Below, in pieces: positions 8,537 to 21,674 of a DNA stretch of 64,000 nt. Below the pieces are notes generated by a model that was not told the origin of the DNA, made no database searches, and worked only from the letters and a program-made list of their open reading frames with translations. The DNA is from Paraspadella gotoi. Its lineage: Eukaryota; Chaetognatha. Location: the NCBI GenBank assembly GCA_051294375.1, contig CM119263.1, positions 23,524,762-23,588,761 on the forward strand, given 5' to 3'. Both the position numbers and the translations under genes were made by a program. Within the stretch, counting starts at the first letter, position 1. Each line of letters begins with the position of its first letter.

Positions 8537-11500
8537 GGGATGATGAGATCTATTTTAATAAAGGATATGATCTGCGAGAAGAAGTTAAAAACGCAGATTG
8601 TTCAAAAAACAATTCTTAGTTTTATATAAGGTGCGGTATAACGTCTGAGGTAGGCAGTTCTACAACAATATTTTAATTCAGAACTGGATGTGTTATAATA
8701 GCTCGCTAATCATAGTGCCCGTCTTTACTTAATCAACGAAGTTAATGTTAAGGTGGTAGGTTTTACGGATAAATGGCTTGAGCAGTTTTATTGACCATAA
8801 GAATTCTCGTGGGGGTTAGATGGCATATAATAAATTATCAGAGACAAGATTACTCCACGAGAATTGTTAAGTTCTGTGAAAGTGTGTCGATAATGTTCGT
8901 CATATCTACATTATGAATAGTGTTTTCTTGAGGGTAACCCTCCTTTCTGAGTGGTGAAGAATCAGTAGCACGGATACAAAAAAAATAAAGGAGACTGGAG
9001 AAGCTAAGGTAGGGGAAGCGAACGTTTTTAAAAACCAGTAAAATGGAAGCAATTTTAATAACAATCGGTGCTTCAATCAATTCGCTTTCTGTTTTTTAGT
9101 TTATTCGAAGTGCTAAGCGAGAGAGTAATATTTTAAATTTTTATGATAATTACTAAGAATGAAGAAATAATATATTTAGTTCATGCTTATACGTGACACA
9201 GATAGTTATTGCAACGGTGTTTATACGTTAGTCCCTCCCCGAAATAATTTTCGCCGTACAAATCATCTAGGGTAATGAGAATTCTCCATAAAAAGGTTCA
9301 CTATGGTGCAATACCATTGAAATTCTTGTCTATAGTTCCTATGTACATGATTGTTTTTTCTGCATCTGCTAACCGTTGATATACATTTTTAGTATAGTTG
9401 TCAGCACGCGCTACGAGGAGCGCAAGAATTACTCGCGTGCAGCAACAAGTCACGCTATCTTTCGGAGAGAGAGCGCCGTGTCTGTCGCAGGAGACGAGAG
9501 ATTGCGGTATTGAGAGGGTAACTCGCGTCTGTGACCCCACTTACTGTTAATAAAGCATTATATTTGCTTATAGGTGATAATGATAATTGCTTTACATTTG
9601 TTCAAAGACAGAAAAAAAGCTTTAATACTTAAAGGACTGCTTGCGCCGCCCTTGCGGAAATTCCGTAAAAAACTATAAGAATAAACAAGATATAATGGAG
9701 AAAGTTTTAAATTGTGTTCAGAACGAATTTATTTAATTGATTAATACTTGGTACATGTTTGCTGGTTCGATTTTACGAACCTTCTTCAGCGCTAGTTTAG
9801 AAAAGGACAGTTTGTGAAATACCTGCAATGTATTTGGTGCCCATTAAGAAGGTATGAGAGAAAAGAGCGAGGGCAGTTTGACCAACACATAGTTGAGGAA
9901 GAGGACAGTGGTCAAATGTGTGAGGACAGCTAAGTTTGAGACAGAGATGATTGAATTTTGGAAAGGGTAAAAGTGAGAAATGGTGAAAAGAGCTAAGGGG
10001 AGGGGCGAGAGAAGAGAGAGAGCATTTAATTACATGTAGTATACAACGATGTACAAATAGTAAAAATTAGAGATGAGGTAGGCTAAGAGAAGATCAGTCT
10101 TTCTTGGTATAGTCGAGTTATAACTATTATTAGTACTTGCTCAAGTAAATTAAACTAATAAAGGTCTCCCTTCAATATCCATCCGCCCACTAGGTACTTA
10201 ACAAATTTTTAAATTGTGTTAATTGTGAAAATAAAATGAGCTAAAAATTTTTAAAATTATTTTTAAAAAAGAATGATAAATCAAAAATATAAAATACATT
10301 CAAATACATTCAATTAAAATATTATAATACAGTAATATTTGTTAATTTTACATAAACAAAAAAATTCAATTGAAAAAAATATAAAAAAGATATCAAAAAA
10401 ATGAAATTGTGTAATATTATGTAATCGAATTAAACTTTTTCATCTAAATATTGTATAAGCCCCCGATGTATCTCCGAATTAAAAAAATGAAAAATTTGCC
10501 ATTAAAAACCCCTCTCTTTAACGCATGTATATGAATTATAATAATAATTAACTACTCCCTCACGCCTTTGTTTATACTCACGGTGCTTTAACTATAATTC
10601 CATCATATAAAGTATTTAATTTTCACTTAAAACCATATAATATTAATACTCAGACAACAAGACAGGGGGAACTAAAAAGTGGCCGAAACTTGGGGCAAGA
10701 AAAATATTAAAAGAGATTCAGGCATACTGACTTTACTTATGTGACCGTACGTCACGCTTCAATATTACGCCCTCGCAACGTTTGTAAAAAAGTTATGGCT
10801 AAGAAGGGATGTGCCAGCTTTCTCTCTGTCTATTTCTTCTGCATTGTTTTCTCTTTCTCGTGCTTGCTCATTTTAAATGTAATTATGTCGCGCTTCTTTC
10901 TCTCTTTTTTCCGTCACGCAAACGTGTGTTGACTGCTGAGTCTTCCTGCAGTTCGATTTAAAACAAGTTCAGCTATGCAGCCGATGATCCTGTCCAGTCT
11001 TTTATCTTTCATAACACGTTTATTTTTTTTTTTCTCGTTCACTTCATACGACGCGAATCGAATGTCACTACATCTCGCGAATCAAAAACACTGCTCTGCA
11101 ATTACATCATCGCAATCAATGAAAACGAAAAACTGCTAAATATTCCGATCAACACACGAATACGCAATAATAGGCATACCCGAATAGATACGACAAATTC
11201 CCCCAATGATATTAAATACGTCAATACAGTAAAAAACTCGGTGCGTCGATTTTGTGGGTGTTGGGGCTTTTATAGAATCGGTGTTGGTTGGTATTTCAGA
11301 CAAGTTGTAAGAGAGACACATACTCCGCAGAAAAAAATAGTCAAAATATCAAATGTAGAGATAATTTTTTTTTATTAAAGTGAGTACGTGCTTATATAAC
11401 GGATCCACGAAGTTGTCAGCAGCTTATACACCGAACATTGTGTTTTTTTTTTTTAAATTGTACATCCAGTGCCGATTGCGCATAAGAGTCCAAACTATCA

Positions 11501-13989
11501 CTCAATCATACTTATCATTCAAGGAGCTTTCAAAAAATAAAAAATAATAATTGATAACCGTCAGCTGATTTTTCCCTTTTTACCAGAGGGTTTTGTAAAA
11601 TCTTGAGGAATCTCCGCTTATGAAAACCTGGAGCATACAAACAACCCAGTGTATAAAAATTATCCATTCATTGCGTTAATAGGATATGAAGTCTCCAAGT
11701 CTTTCCGCCGCGACTTTGTGACAGGGCTGGGTGGTGGGGATTATAAGAGAGGAATTAGAAGAGCCTTCAGTGGCATCACTGCTAGAAAGGACGAATGCTG
11801 GAGGTTACATAGCATGTTCCACTGGCGAGAGAGCTGTATCGATCCGAAGACTCTACAACGAGTCCCGGCTGTGTAGGTAGATGTTGTACTCCCAGAGAAG
11901 GAAAGTAGCGCGGGCTTTTCACCTAATGACGAAAGTGGAATGAAGATAGGGGGGGACCATAAATACTATTATCCTATTAGAATTTCAGGGCAACAGTGAT
12001 TTAATAATTTTATTTCTATTCCCAGTTTTTTCATCATATGTTTTAACAATGCCTTTCTATTATTTAAGAATCTGGGAGCGTAATCGACATGCCGTTAATT
12101 CTATTGGATGTCCAGTGCAATTTTTTTTATGTCGCGGATCTGCTTATCAGCCAGATCCGACTTCTGTCGGGTCCGTCGGTCCTGCCCCTTCTAATCATGA
12201 TCGGAGCATTCACTTAATATCATGGTGGGCCGCAACAATCGAAATTATGATGATAAAAATTATGACAAAAAAAAAAAAGCTCGCAGGGTGGAACGAATGT
12301 CATTTGGTGCCGTCCGTGCAGCATAATTCCCCACCTCATTGTAATCGACAAAAACTCCAAATTTTCTAAACTCTTTTATTGTTAGTATTGGGTTGAAAAG
12401 ATTGGAGATTAATTCTGAGATTAATTTACTTATTTTTTTGTGTCTTGTGTTGAAGGAACGAGAGGGAGTGGTGATAGTGTATTATTGTCTGAGCTGGATA
12501 CTGGAAGGTTTTTTTTTGATGGAATCGTCAATGTGGAATTGAATTTTAAAAATAGAAAAAATCAAAAATGTTTCACTATTTTTGAAATGTCATGTGAATT
12601 TTTCTTACACGACATGAGGGTGGACGGGATTTGCTCGATTGATCTACTATAAATTTACTCGTCTGTATATGCTAGGGGGAATTAAATAATGGTTTGTAAA
12701 TGGCCCTTTAGATTTTGTGATATACGAAAAGGTGGAAAACTTTAAGTTTTCGTATTTTTTTAAAGCTCAGGGATTTTTTCTTAAAATATTCGTACTGGAT
12801 CTTTACGCGAAGTCCAACAGCCGCCAACACGGTAGTTTGAGAAGAATGAAGCTCTTGGCAAATTGGCCGTGAAAAAAACATATTAGAAAGAACCTGTTTC
12901 ACTAATTGATTCTTTTTTTTCCCGTTTTTTATATATTAAAGCTAGTATCAAACTTGCGAAAAGTTTATCTATTTATTATTAATTAATCAAATAATCAGTC
13001 AATTAGTCAATTATATGTTTAAATATTAATAATTAGATTCATATTCGTCAATCGTTTATCCCAGCATTATCTGTCGTTCGTCGCCATCATCGGTCGTTGC
13101 TTTTGGCGCGTTGATGTCACTGGTCCAGTGACTGAAAAGACCTAAAAAAGCAGGTTTCCCGCGTATCAGAATTTAATTAATTGATTAAATTAATATTATT
13201 TCATTTTTAAGGTCTCTAAATAGTATTTCTGTATTAAATTTACTCTCTACCGCATAATGGACTCGCTGGCAGATAATTATTTAGTGTACCGATCGATCTC
13301 CCTTTCCGGATCTTTGCTCCCTTGCTCACGTGAATCTGGTTTCTCTCCATTATGTTTTTATCCTTAAAGCATATATCTACGCAAAATATCCTGTGGTCAA
13401 AAAAAAGGGATTATCCACATAATTCCACGATCTCATTCGGATTTTATTTTGTGAAATTTATGTTTGCTCCTAGAAGTTTTTAGTTTAGTTCTTCATTTTA
13501 TTTAAATAAAATATATATGTAATTTGAAGACTCCCTAAACGGACGTAGACGATATGAAAATGTTCCCAATTCTTAACTAATCTATACATTTATTTATACC
13601 ATAATATTTATATATTTCTCTATCCTTAGAGTAAAACTTATAAATAATTTTTAAAATATGTTTCAAATAATTAAGTTTATAGCTGATTAAATCGCAGTGT
13701 GAATTTTAAAGGCTGAAATTAATAGCTGGCGCGGATTTTATGTGCGTGCACAGGACTATATAATTGTCTTGAAGATTTATTGATATACCCTAGTAGATTC
13801 GGTTATTTACTTTACATGCTCAACAGCCCATCAAAAATGTCCTTCAACTGACATTATGTTCTATTCTGCATTGGACGCTCGAGCAATCCATATTCGATCT
13901 GTGTATACTCCTTGATTTATGCAAAAACTTCCTAATGAGCCTCCATAAATGTAATTTCAATGTGAAATTTACGCTAGCATATGAAGCAT

Positions 13990-14520
13990 TATATAACACG
14001 GATATGGAGGCGTTTGACCGACTCGAGACCGGGTTTCTCACTCGATCCCTGTCGCCCGTGTTCGTGCGCTCTCGCTCGCTCCTCCTCTGATCAGGTTGCG
14101 ATGAGCCCGAGATGGATATTGCAGCTATTCATGCGATCTGTCCGAACACTCGTCCAATCATTTGCGACGATTCCTTTGAATTCGTAGTTTCCCGGATCCG
14201 TCACACGGTCGGTCCGCGGTACACAAGCCAAGTTCGTCCACCCCGCGCGCTGCGCGGTGCCGCAGCGCGACTGTTTCTCGGCGACGTTGAGGTCCCTTGT
14301 CACCCTCTCGTTTTCGCTGCCCGACCGCAACGACACGCGGCAGACGCATATCGCGGATTGAAGCCGGGATAATCAGGAACCATGGGGCAGCAAGGGGCAC
14401 AGTGCGGCGTTCCAAGTGAGGGATCGCAGTGCGACCGCTTCGCGAACGTTGTTGATCGTTCTGTCCGATGCCGCCGATGGCAGCTAGTTTGCTGAGACGC
14501 GTGCGTGAAGAAATGTAACA
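13990..14520. other. GC-rich segment of unknown origin
   Basis: Markedly more GC-rich than the AT-rich sequence on both sides. Frames are open on both strands for 80-127 codons, but none contains a motif I recognise. It lies inside the suspected read extension, so its sequence is unreliable. Confidence 0.3.
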
Positions 14521-15339
14521 TTGTGATATACCCCTTCTCATAGGAGTTATGAACGGGATACGTTGATAGTGATAAACTTTATATCATATATTTCATATAG
14601 AAGAATGAAGAAATTTTCGATCGCGCTGAATCCGCGCTTTGTAAGATCATGTTGAATTGGCTATTTTCGTTTTTCCGATTAGAATCGGACGAAACACTCC
14701 GACCGCACAAATGCTATTAAAAACAACTTTTGTAGCGGAAACAATGTTGGTATCTGCCCTACAGAATTTAGAGCGGTAAACAGACGTAAATAAATAAAAT
14801 CCCGACAATATAAAGATAGAGAGTAATAAAATCACCATAGCTATAGTGAAAACTACTTAGCAAAATAAACCACTACAAATAATTTTGACCTAATGATTTC
14901 AACAATTAAATCGAATACTTCTTTTCTAACTGTGTCATATTCTTGTAATTTTGTATCATTTTTTAAGACTCGACCACCGGTTTTTTGGGAGGATTTTCTG
15001 TGAAATATGTAAATCGCTGTCTGCGCGTAGTCTTCGCTGGAACGGTTGAATACGGTCGGTCTGCGATCGGCGACAACGCTTCTTTCTTCTATATAGTTTT
15101 AGATACAGTAGTAGTTTTCCCGGGCTTGATTAACCGTGAAAAGGTTAACTCTCTCGCGCTGTGATTAACTGGTTAACTGGTATCAAATATTATTTTTATA
15201 TTAACGTTTAATAGTGATTGTATTTTTTTAACGGTTATGATTCCGGTTAACCTTTTCAAATAGGCGATTTTTGTTAATATTTGTTAGGAAAATCTGCTTG
15301 ATTTGTTTTTCTAAAACGCAGTGAAGTATTTTTCGCGTC

Positions 15340-15725
15340 GTCTCTTATTTTCACTCTCCCTATCTCACTCACCTCACTCCATATTTTCCCCCCCTTCTCT
15401 TTCTCCAATTTTTTTCAATGTTTATTCCGCTCTTTCTGTGTTCTTATCAACTCCCAATTCTTTTTCTAATTATCACTAATCCTTCTCTTCCTCTATTTCT
15501 GTTACTTTCCTTCTTCTTTATTTCCCTCTCAGCCTCATTCTCATACCTCTCTATGTCCTTTCTCTTTCTTTCCTCTCTGGTTTCCCCTCTCTTCCTTCTC
15601 CTCCCTCCCTTTCTTTCTCTCTACCTCTTCTCTTTTTCTGCATCTCCCTTCTCCTAGCTCATCTTTTTCTTCATCTCTCCTTCTCTCTCTCTCTCCCTCC
15701 TCACATCTCTTCGCCTTTTTGTGAT
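15340..15725. repeat. Pyrimidine-rich tract
   Basis: C/T-rich sequence of irregular TCTC, CTTC and CCTT units on the plus strand, inside the suspected error-rich segment. Confidence 0.75.
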
Positions 15726-17754
15726 TCTGTTTTGTCATCTCCTTCTATCCGAGACACAATCTTAGAGACAAAGTGTGGTAAAGTATTTTGCAAATGACAC
15801 GAATTGGTGTGTTTTTTCAGAGAGTGGACTGACCAACGTGACAGTTTAGGAATTTTCGGACTGTGTATTTATCAAGTGCCTTGTTCATGCGCTAGTGCGA
15901 ATCTCGGGTTTGGTGAAGGAATCATTGCAGAGAATTATATGTGTAGTATTAGAAGGAGAAAGATCGGAAGAGGAGAGCGAGAGAGAGAGAAGTAGCGACG
16001 GGGGAGTCCGGAACAAAGGCCGCTGAGGCACCGATGGTCTGGTCGATCTGTGTGTCATTTCTGGCTCGGTATGGCTCCCATTCTGTCTACAGATAAAATT
16101 GGTCGATGGTGCTAGACTGGAGGCGGCGGAGCGGGCGGGTTTCACAAAGGCTAGACAGGTGGGGACGCTGACGAGAGTTCGAGTCGAGTGGAGACGGGCC
16201 CTGCTAATGTGTCAGAAAAGTGAGTGGAAAAAAGCATTTTGCGCTCTCGTGTTACTCTTGTGAAAAAAAATAGTCGGTTCGTTGCCAAACTGTGTTAGTC
16301 GACGTCAGATACGCTCCATCTAAGTCTGCTGGAATCAAGCACGGAAGAAAGAGGTCGGAAATAGTGAGAGTGAGAAGAGACTGTGACAATGCATATTACG
16401 TTGAGAAGAGAGAGAAGTAGTGAATGATTGAAAACAGATAGAGTAAAGACTCGTGAATAGATGGCAAGAGAGTAGATAGCATGAAGCGATATTCTTGAAC
16501 AAATGTTAATGATTAATTAGTGCAGTAAAGACTTACCTATTTATGTTATTATTTATTAAAAAAAAGTATAACATAGAATTCTTGCATGTTCTCTTACATA
16601 CATAATTTGTGCAGTTTAGGACGCACTCGTTGTAGGACCAGCGAAACATAAGTAACATTATAATGTAAAATAAAAAAACGAGTGTCATGAATTAAAAAAC
16701 TATCAGTATAAAATAATAAATAAAATAAATATATATGATGAAAAATATTAGAGAGAAAGAGAGGGCCATTATTGGATACACAGGTAGAAGAAGTGGTGTT
16801 TAAAAAATCGTGAAAAGGCTAACTAGATTATAGAGGTATCACAGTATGTACTATAGAAAGTAATTACAGACTCAATGATGAGATATTGTGCGATTGCTCA
16901 CTAAATCTCAAGAACATCTGTTTTATATATATGAAAAACGCAAGGGACTGTGTGCTAGGAATTGCAAAAATATGGGCGAGCGACAAAAGGAAGACAAGAT
17001 TAGTTTTAGTGATGATAGAGTGAATAATAGAAAATATTGAAATCTCTTCTGCTGTGAGAAGTGCGACCCAATGCTAGCACCATTACAAATCTAAAACTTC
17101 ATATCCATCAAGACGTAGCTCGCAAAATTTTACACACTCTCGTCATCATCATTATATTTTAAAATAACCTCATAGTGTGTGATAATTCTTATTAGTTTGC
17201 AGTTTGCTCTTTGATATTGTTGTTTGAAGATGAAGAGGGAAGAGAACGTGAAACAACTAGGAAAAATTTAGAGAGAGATATGAGGAAGAGAGAATACGAG
17301 GAGAAAGAAAAAGGATACGCTCGAAAAGAGAGAAAGAGAAAGATCTCTGGAGAGAGAGAAAACGAAAAAGACAAACTTTTACAATATAAGACTTGTAGAT
17401 ATGATACACTTGCTTGGCTTTTCTTTCTTGACTTGTTTTATATTGTATTCAGGCTTAACGGCAGAAAGAAAAAAACTTGTATGCAAGATTTATCCATGAT
17501 GTATTATCATTGATTAGGCTGATAAGCTCAATTATCATTGGCATTAATGTTCAAGATGAGTTTGCTTCAAAACATTTTCTCGATTGTAGAAACGTTATAA
17601 TGAAGGAGATTGCATACCTCATCTATCTGAAGATAAGAGACCACGATAAAGAAGGTGTTCACTTTAAATACTTTTAGTTTGTTTCTCAAATATAGTATTT
17701 ATGAGTTATTTAAGAGTTGAAATTAATAAAAATTAAAAAAAATGTTATGAGTGT

Positions 17755-17908
17755 TAAAACAGGTTTTTAGAACGACGAATTTCTGAAAATTTAATGAATA
17801 AGCGAAACTCTATATGACTAGGTGTGATTAAGCTGGAAATCAAAGTTTCGATTGAATCGCCTGAGTGGGAAATGAGTTTAAAGTAGAAAAAAGCAAAAAA
17901 GCCTGTTT
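17755..17908. repeat. Small inverted-repeat unit, MITE-like
   Basis: AAAACAGGTTTTTAG at the left end is roughly the reverse complement of AAAAAAGCCTGTTT at the right end, about 150 bases apart. The 17-base string CCTGTTTCACTAATTGA at 17902-17918 also occurs exactly at 12893-12909. This could be a small non-autonomous element or chance in noisy sequence. Confidence 0.2.
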
Positions 17909-18599
17909 CACTAATTGAGTTTAAGCTATACTTTTTTTCTATTGTAAATGGAGATGTATTAATCAATCAAATATTAATCAGAGCGCGGAGCATTAAATTA
18001 CAAAGATACTGATATATGACGCTCTTTGTGTCCCCTTAATTCTTTTGTATTTGATATAATAACTATGACCAAGATAAAAAAAATGAAAATTTCACCTAGC
18101 CGTTTCGCCTCAATTTTCCCCGTTCTCGTCGCATTTTAAAAAGCAATTTTGATGCCAAAAAAATTGTAAAAAAAATAGGCAAAATTTGATATCAAAGAAG
18201 CTGGCACATAAATTTTACTTTTGTTCAAGTAAATAATAGTTAATAGACAAAGAACTTTTAAACCCGTTCTTCACCATTAAAATAAATAGAAAGTCCGGCT
18301 TATATAAATATTTGAGTGATTTCTAAAGAAAGTTATTTTCATAAAAAAATGTGTTAAAAGTTAAGAAAAATGAAAAATAGTTACCAAAGCCACATAACGC
18401 TAGTCAATATCCTTTTTAAAGCTTTATATTTAAAAAGACGTGTTAAATTGGATAGGATTGACAATTGGACAGATTTACGACAAGTATTTAGGGGTGGGAC
18501 ACGGAGCCGACTAAGTGAATTAGTAGAGTCGGAAATCTGCTGATAAGTACAAGTCGAACTAAAAAGACCCCAAATAAATACGCGCCTCCTAAAGCCCAT

Positions 18600-18870
18600 T
18601 TCTTGTTTTATTCCAAGGCCCTTGTGAATGTCGCGCTCCACCGGTTGCTCCACGATCGTCTTCAGGGGCAACCGGTCGATCGGCCGCCTTTCCAGTCGAC
18701 GCCGTCGTTCCGAATCGTCCGTAGACGAAGTCCGACTGCCTGACGGCCATCGACACGGATGCGCCCCGTTGAGCCCCGGTAGTCGCCGGAGAGCCTCCAT
18801 TGAAGCGAGGGGCTGACCGTAGAGGCATCTCAGCGTGCATTTTGTGGGCATCTGAGCGCACTCGCTCCGG
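18600..18870. other. GC-rich segment of unknown origin
   Basis: A second GC-rich island in the AT-rich suspected extension. It is open in two minus-strand frames, with mixed composition but no recognisable domain. It may correspond to sequence hidden in the N gap at 23184-23646, but no direct match shows this. Confidence 0.25.
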
Positions 18871-19221
18871 CGGACCGACGCGTTATTTCGATAATTTACG
18901 GGAAGCGAGAGGCTATTTCACAGAGGAGGAGCGATATCCTATATTTCTCGGGTGCGAACATTCTCAGGGAAAGGCTATGTTTAGCTGATGATAGGTATGC
19001 CGACCCGGATGGTTGAACATTCGATGGGGAGTGAATTTCAACTGATAGCACTTCACTATTTACCTATGAATTTTTTAATTGGATTTAAAAAAATTTATAG
19101 AAAACTCGCGTCTTTAGAGACGTTTTTATTCTGGTTTTTTATTTTTGTCTTGTTTTTGTCTAATAAAATAAACTTTTACTAATTAAATTAATAACTAATG
19201 GAATAATTTTTACTTTCGCCG

Positions 19222-19277
19222 ACAGGGTTAGGGAGAGGGTGTGGTTTTAGGCCTGTTAGAGGGTGGTTAGGGTTAAA
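19222..19277 (+). repeat. Telomere-like TTAGGG variants
   Basis: Contains GGGTTAGGG, TTAGAGGG and GGTTAGGGTTA, i.e. TTAGGG units mixed with degenerate ones, in AT-rich sequence. Confidence 0.45.
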
Positions 19278-19442
19278 ATAATTAAGTAATTAATTTTTTT
19301 TTAAGAGTAATTTTTATTACACTGTCCAATAATATTTACAATAATTATTTTTTGAAATGGTTCTAAATATATTCTATAACGCTTAAGCCGAACTTTATTT
19401 TAATTTAATTTACCCTTAACTTCATACCCCTATTTCCTTAAT

Positions 19443-19490
19443 CTTGCCCCTAACCCTAACTTACCCCTAACCCTAACTTACCCTAATATT
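19443..19490 (-). repeat. Telomere-like CCCTAA variants, opposite strand
   Basis: CCCCTAACCCTAACTTA occurs twice in tandem, followed by CCCTAA. This is TTAGGG on the minus strand, pointing toward the plus-strand units about 170 bases away. Confidence 0.5.
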
Positions 19491-20498
19491 TTTAACCTTA
19501 ATTTATTTCTATAGTTTTAACTACACTTATTCTTAAGTGTTATTAATAACCATTTAAATTATTAAGAGAGTATAACCCTTAATTTTGATACCCAATTAAA
19601 TATGTATGTTACCATTTTAAATAACAATAATAAAAATATTTTAAAAAAAAATGATATTCTGAATTCCTTTATTTTACGTTATTAAACGTCTTATCCTCTT
19701 CCGTTCCATTTCTTCTTTCTTCTTTTTCCCGTTAATTCTTTAGAAAAACCCTTGCCTCTTCGTTTTTTCCATAGGGCCTCCAGAGTGGGGCATTGATCTC
19801 CAGGAATGCGCCTAAAAAAGATTTTTTTGTATGTATATTTCTTAACCTTTAAACCCCGCTTAAACCGCAATAAAAAGATACTCTTGATAACGACCTAAGA
19901 ACCATTCCACAATAACGCACAGATCAGACGAAGAAAGAATTATTCTTTCTTTTGTTTGTTCCCTCCGTGTTCCTCGCTTTTGAACAAGGCGGAATAATTG
20001 TCTAAAATGAAGACAAAAGGTATCGGTTATGCGTTATGTTTTTCCGAAAAGAAGGCTGTAACAAAATTAAAACTGACATCGCTTTTTAGAAAGTCTCAAA
20101 TCCTTCCGATTGATCCGATTATTTTATAATACTTTGAAGTATTATACTTATATACTTAGGACACTGTTTTTTTTTAACCATGCCAGTCGAAACTGGACAC
20201 GCCCCACTATGCGCTATAAAACTTTTTAAAAAGAATATTTTTACAGGAGAGAGAATGATGTAAAGGTGCAGGTGTGTTTCGGGTGGACAGTGAATACGCC
20301 TGCAAAACCATTCCTCAGTTTCCCCGGTTGTTTGTAGCCACGAGGTGCCAGAAACATGACGGCAACTATGAAGACCTGAAACTATATCATAAAAACTTAT
20401 TTAATAAAATTTCTAACAAATTATTATTTTTATAAGGGAAATATTTATTTATGATCTTGCCAAAGTTAAAGGAAACGAGAAAAAATTCTCCGATCAAC

Positions 20499-20523
20499 NN
20501 NNNNNNNNNNNNNNNNNNNNNNN
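20499..20523. other. Assembly gap, 25 N
   Basis: Placeholder-sized gap separating the suspected read extension from the contig starting at 20524. Confidence 0.97.
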
Positions 20524-20641
20524 CGAGAAGAATGATTGATTTTAGTTAAAGCTTCACTTCAATAGAGAAGATTTCGTCCCGAACTGAAAAGATGGGCGCG
20601 GGCCCGTCAAAAGAGAAGCCAAGAATCTTAACAGATTTTGA

Positions 20642-20962
20642 NNNNNNNNNNNNNNNNNNNNNNNNNNNNNNNNNNNNNNNNNNNNNNNNNNNNNNNNNNN
20701 NNNNNNNNNNNNNNNNNNNNNNNNNNNNNNNNNNNNNNNNNNNNNNNNNNNNNNNNNNNNNNNNNNNNNNNNNNNNNNNNNNNNNNNNNNNNNNNNNNNN
20801 NNNNNNNNNNNNNNNNNNNNNNNNNNNNNNNNNNNNNNNNNNNNNNNNNNNNNNNNNNNNNNNNNNNNNNNNNNNNNNNNNNNNNNNNNNNNNNNNNNNN
20901 NNNNNNNNNNNNNNNNNNNNNNNNNNNNNNNNNNNNNNNNNNNNNNNNNNNNNNNNNNNNNN
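20642..20962. other. Assembly gap, 321 N
   Basis: Gap ending in a poly-A run. Confidence 0.97.
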
Positions 20963-21341
20963 AAAAAAAACGAAAAGAATTTCCACCCAAGAAGCCCGGT
21001 TGTTTTATCCTCTCCCCTTTATCCTCTATAATTACCATCAAATTTCTCAACCAAAAAAAAAAAGAAAAAAAGCGGGAAACCCTCCTGACGTCGATATACG
21101 GAGGACGACAACATCGAAAACGCTCCAAAACAACAACAACAACAACAACGATAACAATAAGGACGAACGAAATTCAAATCGAACTCTGTTTGGGGCTTTG
21201 ATCGGAAAGAAGAGGAGAAAAAAAAAAGAAGTGGAGATCGAGTTTCCCGCTTTGTTTGTCGCGCAGTCAACTCATCATCGTCATTTGTTTACTCAGTTTT
21301 TGACTCCTTGACAACGGATTGCGGGCGTCGGTGGAGGGGGG
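20963..21341. other. Non-coding stretch
   Basis: A-rich, with a (CAA)n tract (21125-21150) and poly-A tracts. No gene seen. Confidence 0.45.
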
Positions 21342-21674
21342 NNNNNNNNNNNNNNNNNNNNNNNNNNNNNNNNNNNNNNNNNNNNNNNNNNNNNNNNNNN
21401 NNNNNNNNNNNNNNNNNNNNNNNNNNNNNNNNNNNNNNNNNNNNNNNNNNNNNNNNNNNNNNNNNNNNNNNNNNNNNNNNNNNNNNNNNNNNNNNNNNNN
21501 NNNNNNNNNNNNNNNNNNNNNNNNNNNNNNNNNNNNNNNNNNNNNNNNNNNNNNNNNNNNNNNNNNNNNNNNNNNNNNNNNNNNNNNNNNNNNNNNNNNN
21601 NNNNNNNNNNNNNNNNNNNNNNNNNNNNNNNNNNNNNNNNNNNNNNNNNNNNNNNNNNNNNNNNNNNNNNNNNN
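21342..21674. other. Assembly gap, 333 N
   Basis: Gap after a G run. Confidence 0.97.

Larger units (their letters stand above)
8210..20498. other. Suspected error-rich read extension, partial false duplicate of 20524 onward
   Basis: Three blocks match the sequence after the 25-N gap in the same order and orientation, at low identity with many insertions: 8250-8385 with 20530-20641, 12600-12860 with 21675-21840, and 16880-17195 with 22930-23183. The right-hand contig starts at 20524, where this segment would be re-entering it. Protein-like frames are absent. The most economical reading is an uncorrected long read extending the left contig across the gap. The spacing is larger here than on the right (about 4.3 kb against 1.1 kb between the first two blocks), so the right-hand N gaps may be underestimated or this copy may carry extra material. 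From 17.2 kb on I cannot align it to anything in the window. Confidence 0.6.

Noticed and set aside
9755-9790. GGTTCGATT, which resembles a tRNA T-loop
   Set aside because: No acceptor stem, D-arm or anticodon arm can be placed around it, and the region is unreliable.
14158-14541. 127-codon minus frame in the GC-rich segment
   Set aside because: Another frame overlaps it, no motif is recognised, and it lies in sequence that appears error-rich.
18381-18861. Two overlapping minus-strand frames of 156 and 90 codons
   Set aside because: Both are open over the same GC-rich bases with unrelated products, and the region is in the suspected read extension.
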